A stretch of 64,000 nt of DNA, from assembly GCF_009749465.1 (NCBI RefSeq), contig NZ_WBIS01000002.1, positions 725,645 to 789,644 of the forward strand, in the 5' to 3' direction. A program made the position numbers and the translations under genes. Within the stretch, counting starts at the first letter, position 1, and every line of letters begins with the position of its first letter. The notes under the pieces are model-generated. The model ran no database searches and was not told the origin of the DNA. It was given only the letters and a program-made list of their open reading frames with translations. Shown piece after piece: positions 25,698-40,517 of the stretch. The stretch is from Agromyces terreus. Lineage in GTDB: Bacteria; Actinomycetota; Actinomycetes; Actinomycetales; Microbacteriaceae.

Positions 25698-25794
25698 GGT
25701 TCGCTCCTGGTTCGCAAGGTCGGGACGACCTCACGCTAGGAACGCGCGCAGCCCGCCGCATCGGGGATTCGGTGCGAATTTCGTCAGTGTGCGC

Positions 25795-25830
25795 ACTGAG
25801 GCGCCGACCCAGGTGGGTCGGCGCCTCAGT
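25795..25830. terminator. 17-bp perfect hairpin between the two CWB2 genes
   Basis: ACTGAGGCGCCGACCCA pairs perfectly with its complement around a GG loop. It lies 38 bp after the stop of the upstream CWB2 gene (25868) on the minus strand. It is probably the terminator of that gene although it has no T-tract. Confidence 0.75.
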
Positions 25831-25867
25831 GGTCACCCGAGTCGCGCGCCGGAAGGCGAGCGGTGCA

Positions 25868-26965
25868 TCAGGACGCGCAGGCCTTGAGCTTCGCGACGTT
25901 GCTCGAGAGCACTCCGCTGCCGCCGAGCAGCACGATCTTGTCGGGCTGCGCCGCCTTGAGTTGCTCCAGGACGGGGGCGGGGACGCAGTTCGGCTGCACG
26001 AGGAAGAGCGGACCGCCGTCACCGTCTGCGACGGCGGCGAGGGCGCCACCGGCGAGGGCGTCGGCGAAGCCGGTGCCGGCAGCGAGGAACGCCGTCGAGT
26101 AGGAGGTGCCGTAGGCGCTGTCGTTCAGCACAGCGCTCGTCGAGTAGCGGTCGTCTCCGCTCTCGCGGTACACCCTGCCGGGGAAGATGCTGTCGAACTG
26201 CTTCTCGATTCCCGACGACACGGCCCCGGAACCACCGACGATGACCACGGTCTGGACGCCGATGTCCGAGATGTTCTTCTTGGTCGCGGCATCGAGCGAC
26301 GACTTGGAGCCGTTGACGAGGACGACCGGCGACCAGTACGCGCCGGCGACGCCTCCTGCGGAGAGCGCGTCGGCGTAGCCCGCGCCCGTTGCGATGAAGC
26401 CGAGACCGGCCGGGTTCTCGTTCTTCTCGAAGACGTAGGAGTTCGTCTTGCGGTTGGTGTCGTATCGGTCGGTGCCTGCCAGCCGAACGACGGGTGCGAG
26501 CTTCTTCAGCGAGTTCTCGACGGTCGTCGACACGACGCCGGTGCCGCCGACGAGCACGATCTCCTCGGGATTGAGCCGCTTGATCTCCGTGACGACTGCT
26601 GCGGGCAGGCTCGTACGCGTCGTGAGGAGCACGGGGCTCTCGTAGTAGCCCGCCGCGGCCGATGCGCCGAGCGCATCGGGGAAGTCGGCGCCGGTGACGA
26701 CGAACACACGCTCGACGTTCGCCGGGAACTTCTTGGCGATCTTCACGGCGGTGTCGTAGCGGTCGACTCCGCCGATGCGCTCGACGGTCGGCGTCCATGC
26801 CGCTGCAGCCTTCGCTGCGACCTGCGGCGCGGCGGATCTGGCGCCGTCGATCGAGGGCGCCCAACCGTCGGCGCCGTCGGCGGCCTGAGCGGGAGCGACC
26901 CCCGTCAGAAGAAGCGCTGTTGCGGCGGCCGCAGCGGCCAGGGTCAAGGTGACGGGTCGTCTCAT
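25868..26965 (-). CDS. Cell wall-binding repeat 2 (CWB2) protein, copy B
   Basis: A 365-residue secreted paralog of copy A with the same three-repeat layout. The signal peptide (AAAAAATALLLTGVAPAQA) ends near residue 28. A 33-residue Ala-rich spacer not present in copy A precedes the first repeat ERIGGVDRYDTAVKIAKKF. Repeats 2 and 3 start VRLAGTDRYDTNRKTN and YRESGDDRYSTSAVL. The gene is divergent from the amylase-pullulanase gene and shares its 293-bp upstream region, so the LacI-type operators there could affect both. Confidence 0.9.
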   Translation of the reverse strand: MRRPVTLTLAAAAAATALLLTGVAPAQAADGADGWAPSIDGARSAAPQVAAKAAAAWTPTVERIGGVDRYDTAVKIAKKFPANVERVFVVTGADFPDALGASAAAGYYESPVLLTTRTSLPAAVVTEIKRLNPEEIVLVGGTGVVSTTVENSLKKLAPVVRLAGTDRYDTNRKTNSYVFEKNENPAGLGFIATGAGYADALSAGGVAGAYWSPVVLVNGSKSSLDAATKKNISDIGVQTVVIVGGSGAVSSGIEKQFDSIFPGRVYRESGDDRYSTSAVLNDSAYGTSYSTAFLAAGTGFADALAGGALAAVADGDGGPLFLVQPNCVPAPVLEQLKAAQPDKIVLLGGSGVLSSNVAKLKACAS

Positions 26966-27104
26966 CGGAGGCTCTCTGTGAGGAAGGAGGGTTTCGGAAC
27001 ACGATAACCGCCTTCGGGGTGCGCTACGACTCGGTTCGACATCTGCTGGCCCGGCGCAGGCGGATGGGGATTCCGCGCACCTTTTCCGTCTGCAGCGCGG
27101 GCGT

Positions 27105-27118
27105 TGAGAACGTTTGCA
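27105..27118. promoter_or_regulatory. LacI-type operator, site 1
   Basis: TGAGAACGTTTGCA is a near-palindrome with an AACGTT core and TG/CA ends, the catabolite-operator form bound by LacI/GalR-family proteins. It lies 49-62 bp before site 2, close to the spacing expected for cooperative binding. Confidence 0.6.
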
Positions 27119-27165
27119 GAATTCTAGCCTCGCGAATCGACACAGAGCGATTCTGGCGGTGAAGC

Positions 27166-27189
27166 GTTAATGCAAGCGCTTGCATTAAC
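27166..27189. promoter_or_regulatory. LacI-type operator, site 2 (24-bp perfect palindrome)
   Basis: The core TGCAAGCGCTTGCA has the CG centre of LacI/GalR operators, and perfect symmetry extends outward through TTAA to 24 bp. It ends 69 bp before the amylase-pullulanase ATG. The window also encodes a LacI-family regulator at 60054-61070, but no evidence links it directly to this site. Confidence 0.8.
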
Positions 27190-27258
27190 CGTGGGGTCGC
27201 GGTACGTTCGGCTCCAAGTCGGTGGCACGTCGTCGTGCCGGAAAAACAGGAGTCAAGG

Positions 27259-33468
<6,210 letters not shown>

Positions 33469-33480
<12 letters not shown>

Positions 33481-33583
33481 GCCGCTCGCGGCCGTTCAGC
33501 CGGTCGAGTAGGCCGCTCGCGGCCGTATCGAGACCTCGATCGAGGGTCTCGATACGGCGCCGGGGCGCCTACTCGACCGGCGG
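33469..33583. repeat. Palindromic repeats (GTAG/TATC variant) after the pullulanase gene
   Basis: Two inverted units, CGGTCGAGTAGGCCGCTCG, and one direct unit ending CTACTCGACCGGCGG, with TATCGAGACC in place of TCTCGAGACC. The first unit supplies the last codons and TAG stop of the pullulanase gene. The last two are arranged as a long potential hairpin (33499-33583) between convergent genes. Confidence 0.85.
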
Positions 33584-33594
33584 AATGGGCGGGG

Positions 33595-34248
33595 TCAGCC
33601 GCGCGCGAGCGTGAGCGGCACGCTGCTCGCGCCCGTCGAGAAGTGGATGACGGGCGTGTCGCCCGAGCAGTCGTACGGTGCGGCCGTGATGGGGGAGGCG
33701 AGGATCTCCTCGGTCACGGCAGTGCCGTCCATCGCGACGCCGTCGACGGTGACGTCCATCGAGAGCTCGTTCGTGTCGTTGCTCGTGCGCACCGTGTCGC
33801 CGTCGACGGCGTACTCGCCCGACAGCGTTCCGCCGAGGGTGGCCTCTGCCGGCAGGCCGGCGATGTCGACCGAGAGCGACAGGTCGGGGGTGTAGGCGTA
33901 GGTCCCGTCGTCGCGGAACGTGAGGCCGGAGCTGCCCGTGGGGTCGTAGACGATGGCGTACTCCGCGAGGTCGACGTTGACCTGGTCGTAGAACAGCTGC
34001 ATCTGGTCGTCGGTGAGCACCCAGTCGCCGACGAGGCAGTTCGACTCGGATGCCGCGGCGGGGTTTTCGCTCGCGGCCGCATCCGTCGCCGGGGCCGATG
34101 CCGTCGCGTCCGCACCCGAGGTCGGGCTCGCGGAGGCCGCGCCGGTCGGGGTCGCCGACCCGCCGCCGGAGGTCGGACTGCAGCCCGCGAGCGCGAGGGC
34201 GGCGAGGGCGGCGAGTGCGGGCAGTGCGAGGCGGGCGCGAAGCGGCAT
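33595..34248 (-). CDS. Secreted lipoprotein of unknown function
   Basis: 217 residues. The signal peptide has the lipobox ALALAGCS, then a 45-residue Ser/Thr/Ala/Gly linker coded by GGATGCC-rich DNA. A compact domain follows from NCLVGDWVLTDDQMQLFYDQ through LTFRDDGTYAYTPDLSLSVD to the C-terminus. The domain looks like a lipocalin-type ligand-binding barrel (G-x-W near the start, repeated beta strands), but this is a guess. GGAGG lies 6 nt before the ATG. It converges with the pullulanase gene. Confidence 0.8.
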   Translation of the reverse strand: MPLRARLALPALAALAALALAGCSPTSGGGSATPTGAASASPTSGADATASAPATDAAASENPAAASESNCLVGDWVLTDDQMQLFYDQVNVDLAEYAIVYDPTGSSGLTFRDDGTYAYTPDLSLSVDIAGLPAEATLGGTLSGEYAVDGDTVRTSNDTNELSMDVTVDGVAMDGTAVTEEILASPITAAPYDCSGDTPVIHFSTGASSVPLTLARG

Positions 34249-34334
34249 GGAACCTCCAACGGGTGGCGGCCCCGGCTCAGCCCGAGGTCGCGACGGACGA
34301 CTGCGAGCATTCTCGCACCCGGGCCCCGAGATGC

Positions 34335-35324
34335 TCAGAGATTTGTCAGCACCGCGTGGCACCGGCCCAGTCGTTCGAGCCACCAGTCGGTGCGCTCCTC
34401 GGATGCCGCGAAGCGCTCGAGCAGCGTCGGGTCGGCCTGTACGCGGCCGACGGGGATCGCGCCGTCGACCGGGACGAGCGGCGAGCCCGTGACATCCGCG
34501 GCCAGGAGCGAGGCCGTCCCGAGGCCGCAGTCGAAGTCGAGTTCGGAGACGGATGCCGCGAGCGCCGCGCCCATCGCGAGGCCGACGCTCGTGTCGAGCG
34601 CGCTCGAGACCACGACCGGCAGTCCCGCGCGCTCGATGACCTCGAGCGCGCGACGGATGCCGCCGAGCGGCTGCGCCTTGATGACGAGGAGGTCGGCGGC
34701 TCCGGCCGCGGCGACCGCGAGCGGATCGTCGGCGCGGCGCACGCTCTCGTCGGCGGCGATCGGGATGCCCATGTACGCCGTGCGGCGGCGGATCTCCGCG
34801 AGCTCCTCGACGGTCAGGCAGGGCTGCTCGACGTACTCGAGGTCGAACTCGGCGAGCGCGTGGATCGCATGCTCGGCCTCGTCGATGTTCCAGCCGGCGT
34901 TCGCGTCGACCCGGATGCGGCCCTCGGGGCCGAGCGCGGCGCGCACGGCACGGACGCGCGCGACATCCTGGGCCAGATCCTGATCGCTCGCCGCGACCTT
35001 CACCTTCGCCGTGCGGCAGCCGGGGAACCGGGCGAGCACCGCGGCCACGCTGTCGGGGTCGACGGACGGCACCGTCGCGTTCACCGGGATCGACGTGCGC
35101 ACGGCGGCGGGCGTCGGCGTCCAGCCGTAGTCGATCGCCGCGGCCAGCCATGCGGATGCCTCGACGTCGTCGTACTCGACGAACGGGGAGAACTCGGTCC
35201 AGCCCTCGGGCCCCTCGAGGAGCAGCGCCTCGCGCACGTCGATGCCGCGGAACCGCGTCACGAGGGGGAGGGCGACCACGCGGGCCGTCGCGAGCAGGTC
35301 GTCGAGCGGGGGCGGCGTCATCAT
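34335..35324 (-). CDS. menC: o-Succinylbenzoate synthase
   Basis: A 329-residue enolase-superfamily enzyme that dehydrates SHCHC to o-succinylbenzoate in menaquinone synthesis. The first catalytic Lys is in TAKVKVA. The metal ligands are the Asp in RIRVDANAGWN, the Glu in YVEQPC and the Asp in IAADESVR. The second Lys is in LLVIKAQPLGG. The start is ATG 35324 or 35321. It lies 9 kb from the main men cluster and is divergent from metH with a 48-bp gap. Confidence 0.92.
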   Translation of the reverse strand: MMTPPPLDDLLATARVVALPLVTRFRGIDVREALLLEGPEGWTEFSPFVEYDDVEASAWLAAAIDYGWTPTPAAVRTSIPVNATVPSVDPDSVAAVLARFPGCRTAKVKVAASDQDLAQDVARVRAVRAALGPEGRIRVDANAGWNIDEAEHAIHALAEFDLEYVEQPCLTVEELAEIRRRTAYMGIPIAADESVRRADDPLAVAAAGAADLLVIKAQPLGGIRRALEVIERAGLPVVVSSALDTSVGLAMGAALAASVSELDFDCGLGTASLLAADVTGSPLVPVDGAIPVGRVQADPTLLERFAASEERTDWWLERLGRCHAVLTNL

Positions 35325-35372
35325 GTGCTCATCATGGCCTAGGACCCGCGGTCGCTCAGTAGACTCGCGCGA

Positions 35373-38300
35373 GTGATCGGTCAGTCAGCCAGCCCCCGCT
35401 TCCCCCTCGACATCGAGGGCGTGGCGCGGCCGCCTCGCTCCGAGGCGCTGCTCGACGCCGTGCGCGGCGGCGTCGTGATCGCCGACGGCGCCATGGGCAC
35501 CATGCTGCAGCGGCACGAGCCCACGCTCGACGACTACCGTCAGCTCGAGGGCTGCAACGAGATCCTCAACGTCTCGCGGCCCGACATGATCGCCGACATC
35601 CACGACGAGTACCTCGCCGTCGGCATCGACGCGATCGAGACGAACACCTTCGGCGCCAACTGGTCGAACCTGTCCGACTACGGCATCGACGACCGCATCC
35701 ACGAGCTCGCCGAGGCGGGTGCGCGCATCGCGCGCGAGCGGGTCGAGGCGGCCGAGGCATCCGACGGCCGCCTGCGATGGGTGCTCGGGTCGATGGGGCC
35801 CGGCACCAAGCTGCCGAGCCTGCTGCACACCACCTACGATCACCTCAAGCAGACCTTCGCGCTGCAGGCCGAGGGGCTCATCGACGGGGGAGCCGACGCG
35901 TTCCTCGTCGAGACCTCGCAGGACCTGCTGCAGACCAAGGCCGCCGTGAACGGCTGCAAGCAGGCCATCGTGAGCCGCGGCATCCGCCTGCCGATCTTCG
36001 TCGAGGTGACCGTCGAGACCACCGGCACCATGCTCATGGGCAGCGAGATCGGCGCCGCGCTCACCGCGCTCGAACCGCTCGGCGTCGACGCGATCGGCCT
36101 GAACTGCGCGACCGGCCCCGCCGAGATGAGCGAGCACCTGCGCCACCTGTCGAAGCACTCGCGGGTGCCCGTCGCCTGCATGCCGAACGCGGGCCTGCCG
36201 GTGCTCGGCGCGAACGGCGCGCACTATCCGCTCGAGCCCGCCGAGCTCGCGACCGCGCACGAGCAGTTCGTGCGCGAATTCGGCCTCGGCCTCATCGGCG
36301 GATGCTGCGGCACGACGCCCGAGCACATGCAGGCCGTCGTCGATCGGCTCGCCCCGCTCCGCCGGTCGAGGAGCGAAGCGTCTCGAGACCTCGCTGACGC
36401 TGGTCTCGAGACGGCTGCTCCTGCGTCGCTGCCTCCTCGACCGGCGGGGGCTCCTGCGTCGCTGCCTCCTCGACCGGCGGGGGCTCCTGCGTCGCTGCCT
36501 CCTCGACCGGCGGGGGCTCCTGCGTCGCTGCCTCCTCGACCGGCGGCGCAGCCCGAGGCCGGCGTCGCGAGCCTCTACCAGCACGTGCCGTTCCACCAGG
36601 ACGCGTCGTACCTCGCGATCGGCGAGCGCACGAACGCCAACGGCTCGAAGGCGTTCCGCGAGGCCATGCTCGAGGGCAATTGGGACGAGTGCGTCGAGAT
36701 CGCACGCAACCAGATCCGCGTCGGCGCCCACCTGCTCGACGTGTGCGTCGACTACGTGGGCCGCGACGGCGTCGCCGACATCCGCGAGGTCGTCTCCCGC
36801 TTCGCGAGCGCCTCGACGCTGCCGCTCGTGATCGACTCGACCGAGGCCGCCGTGATCGCCGCCGGACTCGAGCTCATCGGCGGCCGGCCCATCGTCAACT
36901 CCGTCAACTACGAAGACGGCGAGGGCCCAACGAGCCGCTTCGGCCGCATCATGCCGCTCGTCAAGGAGCACGGCACCGCCGTCATCGCCCTCACGATCGA
37001 CGAGGAGGGCCAGGCCCGTACCGCCGAGCACAAGATGCGCATCGCCTCGCGCCTCGTCGACGCGCTCGTCGGCGAGTGGGGCATGCGGGTCGAGGACATC
37101 GTCGTCGACTGCCTGACCTTCCCGATCGCGACCGGGCAGGAGGAGACCAGGCGCGACGCGATCGAGACGATCGACGCGATCCGACGCCTCAACGCGAAGT
37201 ACCCCGGCATCCACACCACGCTCGGCGTCTCGAACGTGTCGTTCGGCCTGAACCCCGCCGCGCGCAGCGTGCTGAACTCGGTGTTCCTGCACGAGGCCGT
37301 CGAGGCCGGGCTCGACTCGGGCATCATCGACGCGGCGAAGATCGTGCCGCTCGCCTCGCTCTCCGAGGAGCAGCGCAAGGTCGCGCTCGACCTCGTCTGG
37401 GACCGCCGCGAGTACGACGCCGACGGCAACCTGACGTACGACCCCCTCGCGAGCATGCTCGACCTGTTCGCCGGGGTCGACACCGCGGCGCTCCGCGACC
37501 AGCGCGCCGCCGAGCTCGAGGCGCTGCCCGTCGGCGAGCGGCTCGAACGCCGCATCATCGACGGTGCGTCGAAGGGCCTCGAAGCCGATCTCGACCTCGC
37601 ACGGGCGGGCGGGCTCAGCGCACTCGAGATCATCAACGACCACCTGCTGGAGGGCATGAAGGTCGTCGGCGAGCGCTTCGGCTCCGGAGAGATGCAGCTG
37701 CCGTTCGTGCTGCAGTCGGCCGAGGTCATGAAGAGCGCCGTCGCGCTGCTCGAACCGCACATGGAGAAGTCCTCGTCCGGGGGCAAGGGCAAGATGGTCA
37801 TCGCCACGGTGCGCGGCGACGTGCACGACATCGGCAAGAACCTCGTCGACATCATCCTCTCGAACAACGGCTACGAGGTGATCAACCTCGGCATCAAGCA
37901 GCCCATCGCCGACATCATCAAGGCCGCCGAAGAGCACGACGCCGACGTGATCGGCATGTCGGGCCTGCTCGTGAAGTCGACCGTCGTCATGAAGGAGAAC
38001 CTGCTCGAACTGCAGTCGCGCGGTCTCGCGAAGAAGTGGCCGATCATCCTCGGCGGCGCGGCGCTCACGCGCGCCTACGTCGAAGACGACCTCGCCTCCC
38101 TCTTCGACGGCGAGGTGCGCTACGCCCGCGACGCGTTCGAGGGCCTCACGCTCATGGAGCCGCTCGTCAAGGTCGCGCGCGGCGCCGATCCCGCCACGGT
38201 GGGGCTTCCCGCGCTCAAGAAGCGCATCCACAGCGCCGGTTCCAAGCTCACCCTGACCGAACCCGAGGCGATGCCCGGGCGCTCCGACGTGGCATCCGAC

Positions 38301-39167
38301 AACGCCGTTCCCGCCCCGCCGTTCTGGGGAACGCGCATCGTCAAGGGCATCGCGCTCGCCGACTACTCCGCCTTCCTCGACGAGCGGGCCACCTTCATGG
38401 GCCAGTGGGGTCTGAAGCCCGGGCGCGGCGACGACGGGCTCAGCTACGAGCAGCTCGTCGAGACCGAGGGCCGCCCGCGGCTGCGGTACTGGCTCGACCG
38501 CATCCTCGCCGAGGGCATGCTCGACGCCTCGGTGGCCTACGGGTACTTCCCGGTCGTCTCCGACGGCGACGACCTCATCGTGCTGCACCACGGCGACGAC
38601 CCGACCGGGGCGTTCGGCAGGGCCGGACTGCTCGCGCCCGACGGCGGCTCGGGCGGCGTCATCGGCGAGGAGCGCCTGCGGTTCCACTTCCCGCGGCAGC
38701 GCCGCGACCGCCACCTCTGCCTCGCCGACTTCGTGCGCTCGCGCGAATCGGGCCAGGTCGACGTGCTGCCCGTGCAGCTCGTGACCGCCGGCGCCCACAT
38801 CGACCAGGTCACCGCGAAGCTCTTCGCGGCCGACAAGTACCGCGACTACTACGAACTCAACGGCCTCGTGATGCAGCTCACCGAGTCGCTCGCCGAGTAC
38901 TGGCACGCCCGCATCCGCGCCGAGCTCGGCTTCTCGGCCGAAGACCCCGCCGACACCGCCGGCCTCTTCAAGCTCGAGTACCGTGGCGCGCGCTTCTCGC
39001 TCGGCTACCCGGCCTGCCCCGACATGGAGGACCGCCGCAAGGTCGTCGAGCTGCTGAAGCCCGAGCGCATGGGCGTCGAGCTCAGCGAGGAGCTGCAGCT
39101 GCACCCCGAGCAGTCCACCGACGCGTTCGTGTTCCACCACCCCGAGGCGAAGTACTTCTCGGTGTGA
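35373..39167 (+). CDS. metH: Cobalamin-dependent methionine synthase
   Basis: A 1264-residue modular enzyme that transfers a methyl group from methyltetrahydrofolate via cobalamin to homocysteine. The homocysteine domain (about 20-325) has Zn ligands C245, C311 and C312. The folate domain is about 395-665. The cobalamin domain has GDVHDIGKN with the axial ligand H818, and the C-terminal activation domain is about 930-1264 (RPRLRYWLD, YPACPDMEDR). Residues about 330-391, between the first two domains, are translated from palindromic repeats, including four 11-residue APASLPPRPAG units. This makes it slightly longer than E. coli MetH (1227). The GTG at 35373 has a TAGACT hexamer 7 nt upstream. 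No cobalamin riboswitch precedes it. Confidence 0.95.
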   Translation: MIGQSASPRFPLDIEGVARPPRSEALLDAVRGGVVIADGAMGTMLQRHEPTLDDYRQLEGCNEILNVSRPDMIADIHDEYLAVGIDAIETNTFGANWSNLSDYGIDDRIHELAEAGARIARERVEAAEASDGRLRWVLGSMGPGTKLPSLLHTTYDHLKQTFALQAEGLIDGGADAFLVETSQDLLQTKAAVNGCKQAIVSRGIRLPIFVEVTVETTGTMLMGSEIGAALTALEPLGVDAIGLNCATGPAEMSEHLRHLSKHSRVPVACMPNAGLPVLGANGAHYPLEPAELATAHEQFVREFGLGLIGGCCGTTPEHMQAVVDRLAPLRRSRSEASRDLADAGLETAAPASLPPRPAGAPASLPPRPAGAPASLPPRPAGAPASLPPRPAAQPEAGVASLYQHVPFHQDASYLAIGERTNANGSKAFREAMLEGNWDECVEIARNQIRVGAHLLDVCVDYVGRDGVADIREVVSRFASASTLPLVIDSTEAAVIAAGLELIGGRPIVNSVNYEDGEGPTSRFGRIMPLVKEHGTAVIALTIDEEGQARTAEHKMRIASRLVDALVGEWGMRVEDIVVDCLTFPIATGQEETRRDAIETIDAIRRLNAKYPGIHTTLGVSNVSFGLNPAARSVLNSVFLHEAVEAGLDSGIIDAAKIVPLASLSEEQRKVALDLVWDRREYDADGNLTYDPLASMLDLFAGVDTAALRDQRAAELEALPVGERLERRIIDGASKGLEADLDLARAGGLSALEIINDHLLEGMKVVGERFGSGEMQLPFVLQSAEVMKSAVALLEPHMEKSSSGGKGKMVIATVRGDVHDIGKNLVDIILSNNGYEVINLGIKQPIADIIKAAEEHDADVIGMSGLLVKSTVVMKENLLELQSRGLAKKWPIILGGAALTRAYVEDDLASLFDGEVRYARDAFEGLTLMEPLVKVARGADPATVGLPALKKRIHSAGSKLTLTEPEAMPGRSDVASDNAVPAPPFWGTRIVKGIALADYSAFLDERATFMGQWGLKPGRGDDGLSYEQLVETEGRPRLRYWLDRILAEGMLDASVAYGYFPVVSDGDDLIVLHHGDDPTGAFGRAGLLAPDGGSGGVIGEERLRFHFPRQRRDRHLCLADFVRSRESGQVDVLPVQLVTAGAHIDQVTAKLFAADKYRDYYELNGLVMQLTESLAEYWHARIRAELGFSAEDPADTAGLFKLEYRGARFSLGYPACPDMEDRRKVVELLKPERMGVELSEELQLHPEQSTDAFVFHHPEAKYFSV
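36361..36546 (+). repeat. In-frame palindromic repeats and 33-bp VNTR inside metH
   Basis: One inverted unit (36361-36390) and one direct unit are followed by four copies of a 33-bp unit (36418-36546) ending CTCCTCGACCGGCGG. Each unit equals 11 codons, so copy-number change would keep the frame. It lies exactly in the linker between the homocysteine and folate domains. Confidence 0.92.
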
Positions 39168-39269
39168 GGCTCGCGATCCGGCGACGCCCCGGCGCACGCG
39201 GCGCCGCACGACGGATCCGCGTGGACTCGGCATCCTCTCAGGTTGCGGGCGGCGTTCGCCCGTAGGCTC

Positions 39270-39400
39270 GCACCACCAAGGGGAGTACTCCGGCACGGCC
39301 GGCTCGTCATTACGGATGCACGGTGCATCCCGGGCCACCGGTCCTCGTTCGACGAGGATGGAGAAGACCTTGACGTCCGTCTGCGACGCCGAGGTCTGGA
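39270..39400 (+). promoter_or_regulatory. Probable yybP-ykoY (Mn2+) riboswitch upstream of the TerC gene
   Basis: The 240-bp leader contains AAGGGGAGTACTCCGG (39278-39293), matching the conserved GGGGAGUA loop, and CTCGTCATTACGG (39303-39315), resembling the second conserved loop. The stem GATGCA/TGCATC and CCGGGCCACCGG follow. yybP-ykoY elements often control TerC-family genes. The exact borders and the expression switch are not resolved; the segment up to the Shine-Dalgarno at 39398 is given. Confidence 0.65.
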
Positions 39401-39407
39401 GCATCCG

Positions 39408-40517
39408 TTGAACGTCACCCCACTCGTGTGGACCATCACGATCGCCGTCACGATCGCCTTCTTCGTCTACGAGTTCTTCGCCCACGTGCGCAAGCCGCAC
39501 GAACCGTCCATCGGCGAGTCGGCGAGGTGGTCGGCGTTCTACATCGGCCTCGCCGTGCTGTTCGGCATCGGCGTGGGCGCGGTGTCGGGCTGGAGGTACG
39601 GCGGCGAGTACTTCGCCGGGTACCTCACCGAGAAGGCGCTGTCGATCGACAACCTCTTCGTGTTCCTCATCGTGATGGCCGGCTTCGCCGTGCCGAAGAT
39701 CTACCAGCAGAAGGTGCTGATGATCGGCATCGTGATCGCGCTGATCCTGCGGGGCGTCTTCATCGCGGTGGGCGCGACGCTCATCGCGAACTTCTCGTGG
39801 GTGTTCTACCTCTTCGGCGCCCTGCTGCTCGTGCTCGCGTACCGGCAGGCGTTCGCGCACGGCGACTCCAATCCGGCCGACGGCCGGTTCATGCGGTTCG
39901 TCCGTCGCATGCTGCCCGTCAGCGACGAATACAACGGCGACCGGCTGACCGTCAAGAAGGACGGCCGCCGCTTCGTCACCCCGATGCTGCTCGTCATCGT
40001 CGCGATCGGATTCGTCGACCTCGTCTTCGCCGTCGACTCGATCCCGGCCATCTACGGGCTGACCGAGGAGGCGTACCTCGTCTTCACGGCGAACGCGTTC
40101 GCGCTCATGGGGCTGCGTCAGCTCTACTTCCTCATCGGCGGGCTGCTCGAACGGCTGGTGTACCTCGCACAGGGTCTCGCCGTCATCCTCGCGTTCATCG
40201 GCGTGAAGCTCGTGCTGCACGCGATGCACGTCAACGAGCTGCCGTTCGTGAACGGCGGCGAGCCGATGCTGTGGGCCCCCGAGATCCCGATCTGGTTCTC
40301 GCTGCTGTTCATCGGCGCCACCATCGCGGTCGCGACCACGGCGAGCCTGCTCAAGACGCGCGGCGAACGCGGACGCGTCGGCGATGCTGCGGATGCCTCC
40401 GGCGAGGCCGCGGATGCTGCGGATGCTGCGAATGCCGCGGATGCTGCGGATGCCGCGGGCCCGGCGCTCGAACCGCGAGCCGACGAGGCAGCCGTCAATC
40501 CCCGGTCGACGAGCTGA
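39408..40517 (+). CDS. TerC family membrane protein
   Basis: A 369-residue, roughly eight-helix membrane protein of the TerC/Alx family, members of which export Mn2+. Conserved metal-site segments are EKALSIDNLFVFLIVM and DLVFAVDSIPAIYGL. The start TTG at 39408 has GGAG 6 nt upstream and puts MNVTPLVWTITIAV at the first helix. The last 45 residues are a low-complexity tail of ADAADAA repeats encoded by GGATGC units. The 3' end overlaps the convergent ECF transporter gene by 23 bp. A yybP-ykoY-like leader supports manganese control. Confidence 0.9.
   Translation: MNVTPLVWTITIAVTIAFFVYEFFAHVRKPHEPSIGESARWSAFYIGLAVLFGIGVGAVSGWRYGGEYFAGYLTEKALSIDNLFVFLIVMAGFAVPKIYQQKVLMIGIVIALILRGVFIAVGATLIANFSWVFYLFGALLLVLAYRQAFAHGDSNPADGRFMRFVRRMLPVSDEYNGDRLTVKKDGRRFVTPMLLVIVAIGFVDLVFAVDSIPAIYGLTEEAYLVFTANAFALMGLRQLYFLIGGLLERLVYLAQGLAVILAFIGVKLVLHAMHVNELPFVNGGEPMLWAPEIPIWFSLLFIGATIAVATTASLLKTRGERGRVGDAADASGEAADAADAANAADAADAAGPALEPRADEAAVNPRSTS

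Noticed and set aside
35325..35372. Cobalamin riboswitch before metH
   Set aside because: Only 48 bp separate metH from menC and the metH mRNA appears leaderless, so there is no room for the aptamer. None was seen before the ECF gene or its lipoprotein either.
36418..36546. CRISPR-like periodic array
   Set aside because: The 33-bp units are contiguous, with no unique spacers, and encode an in-frame peptide repeat inside metH.
35385..40229. 1614-codon open frame antisense to metH and terC
   Set aside because: It is a shadow of high-GC third codon positions. It covers two well-identified genes and has an Arg/Glu/Asp/His-rich composition typical of antisense frames.
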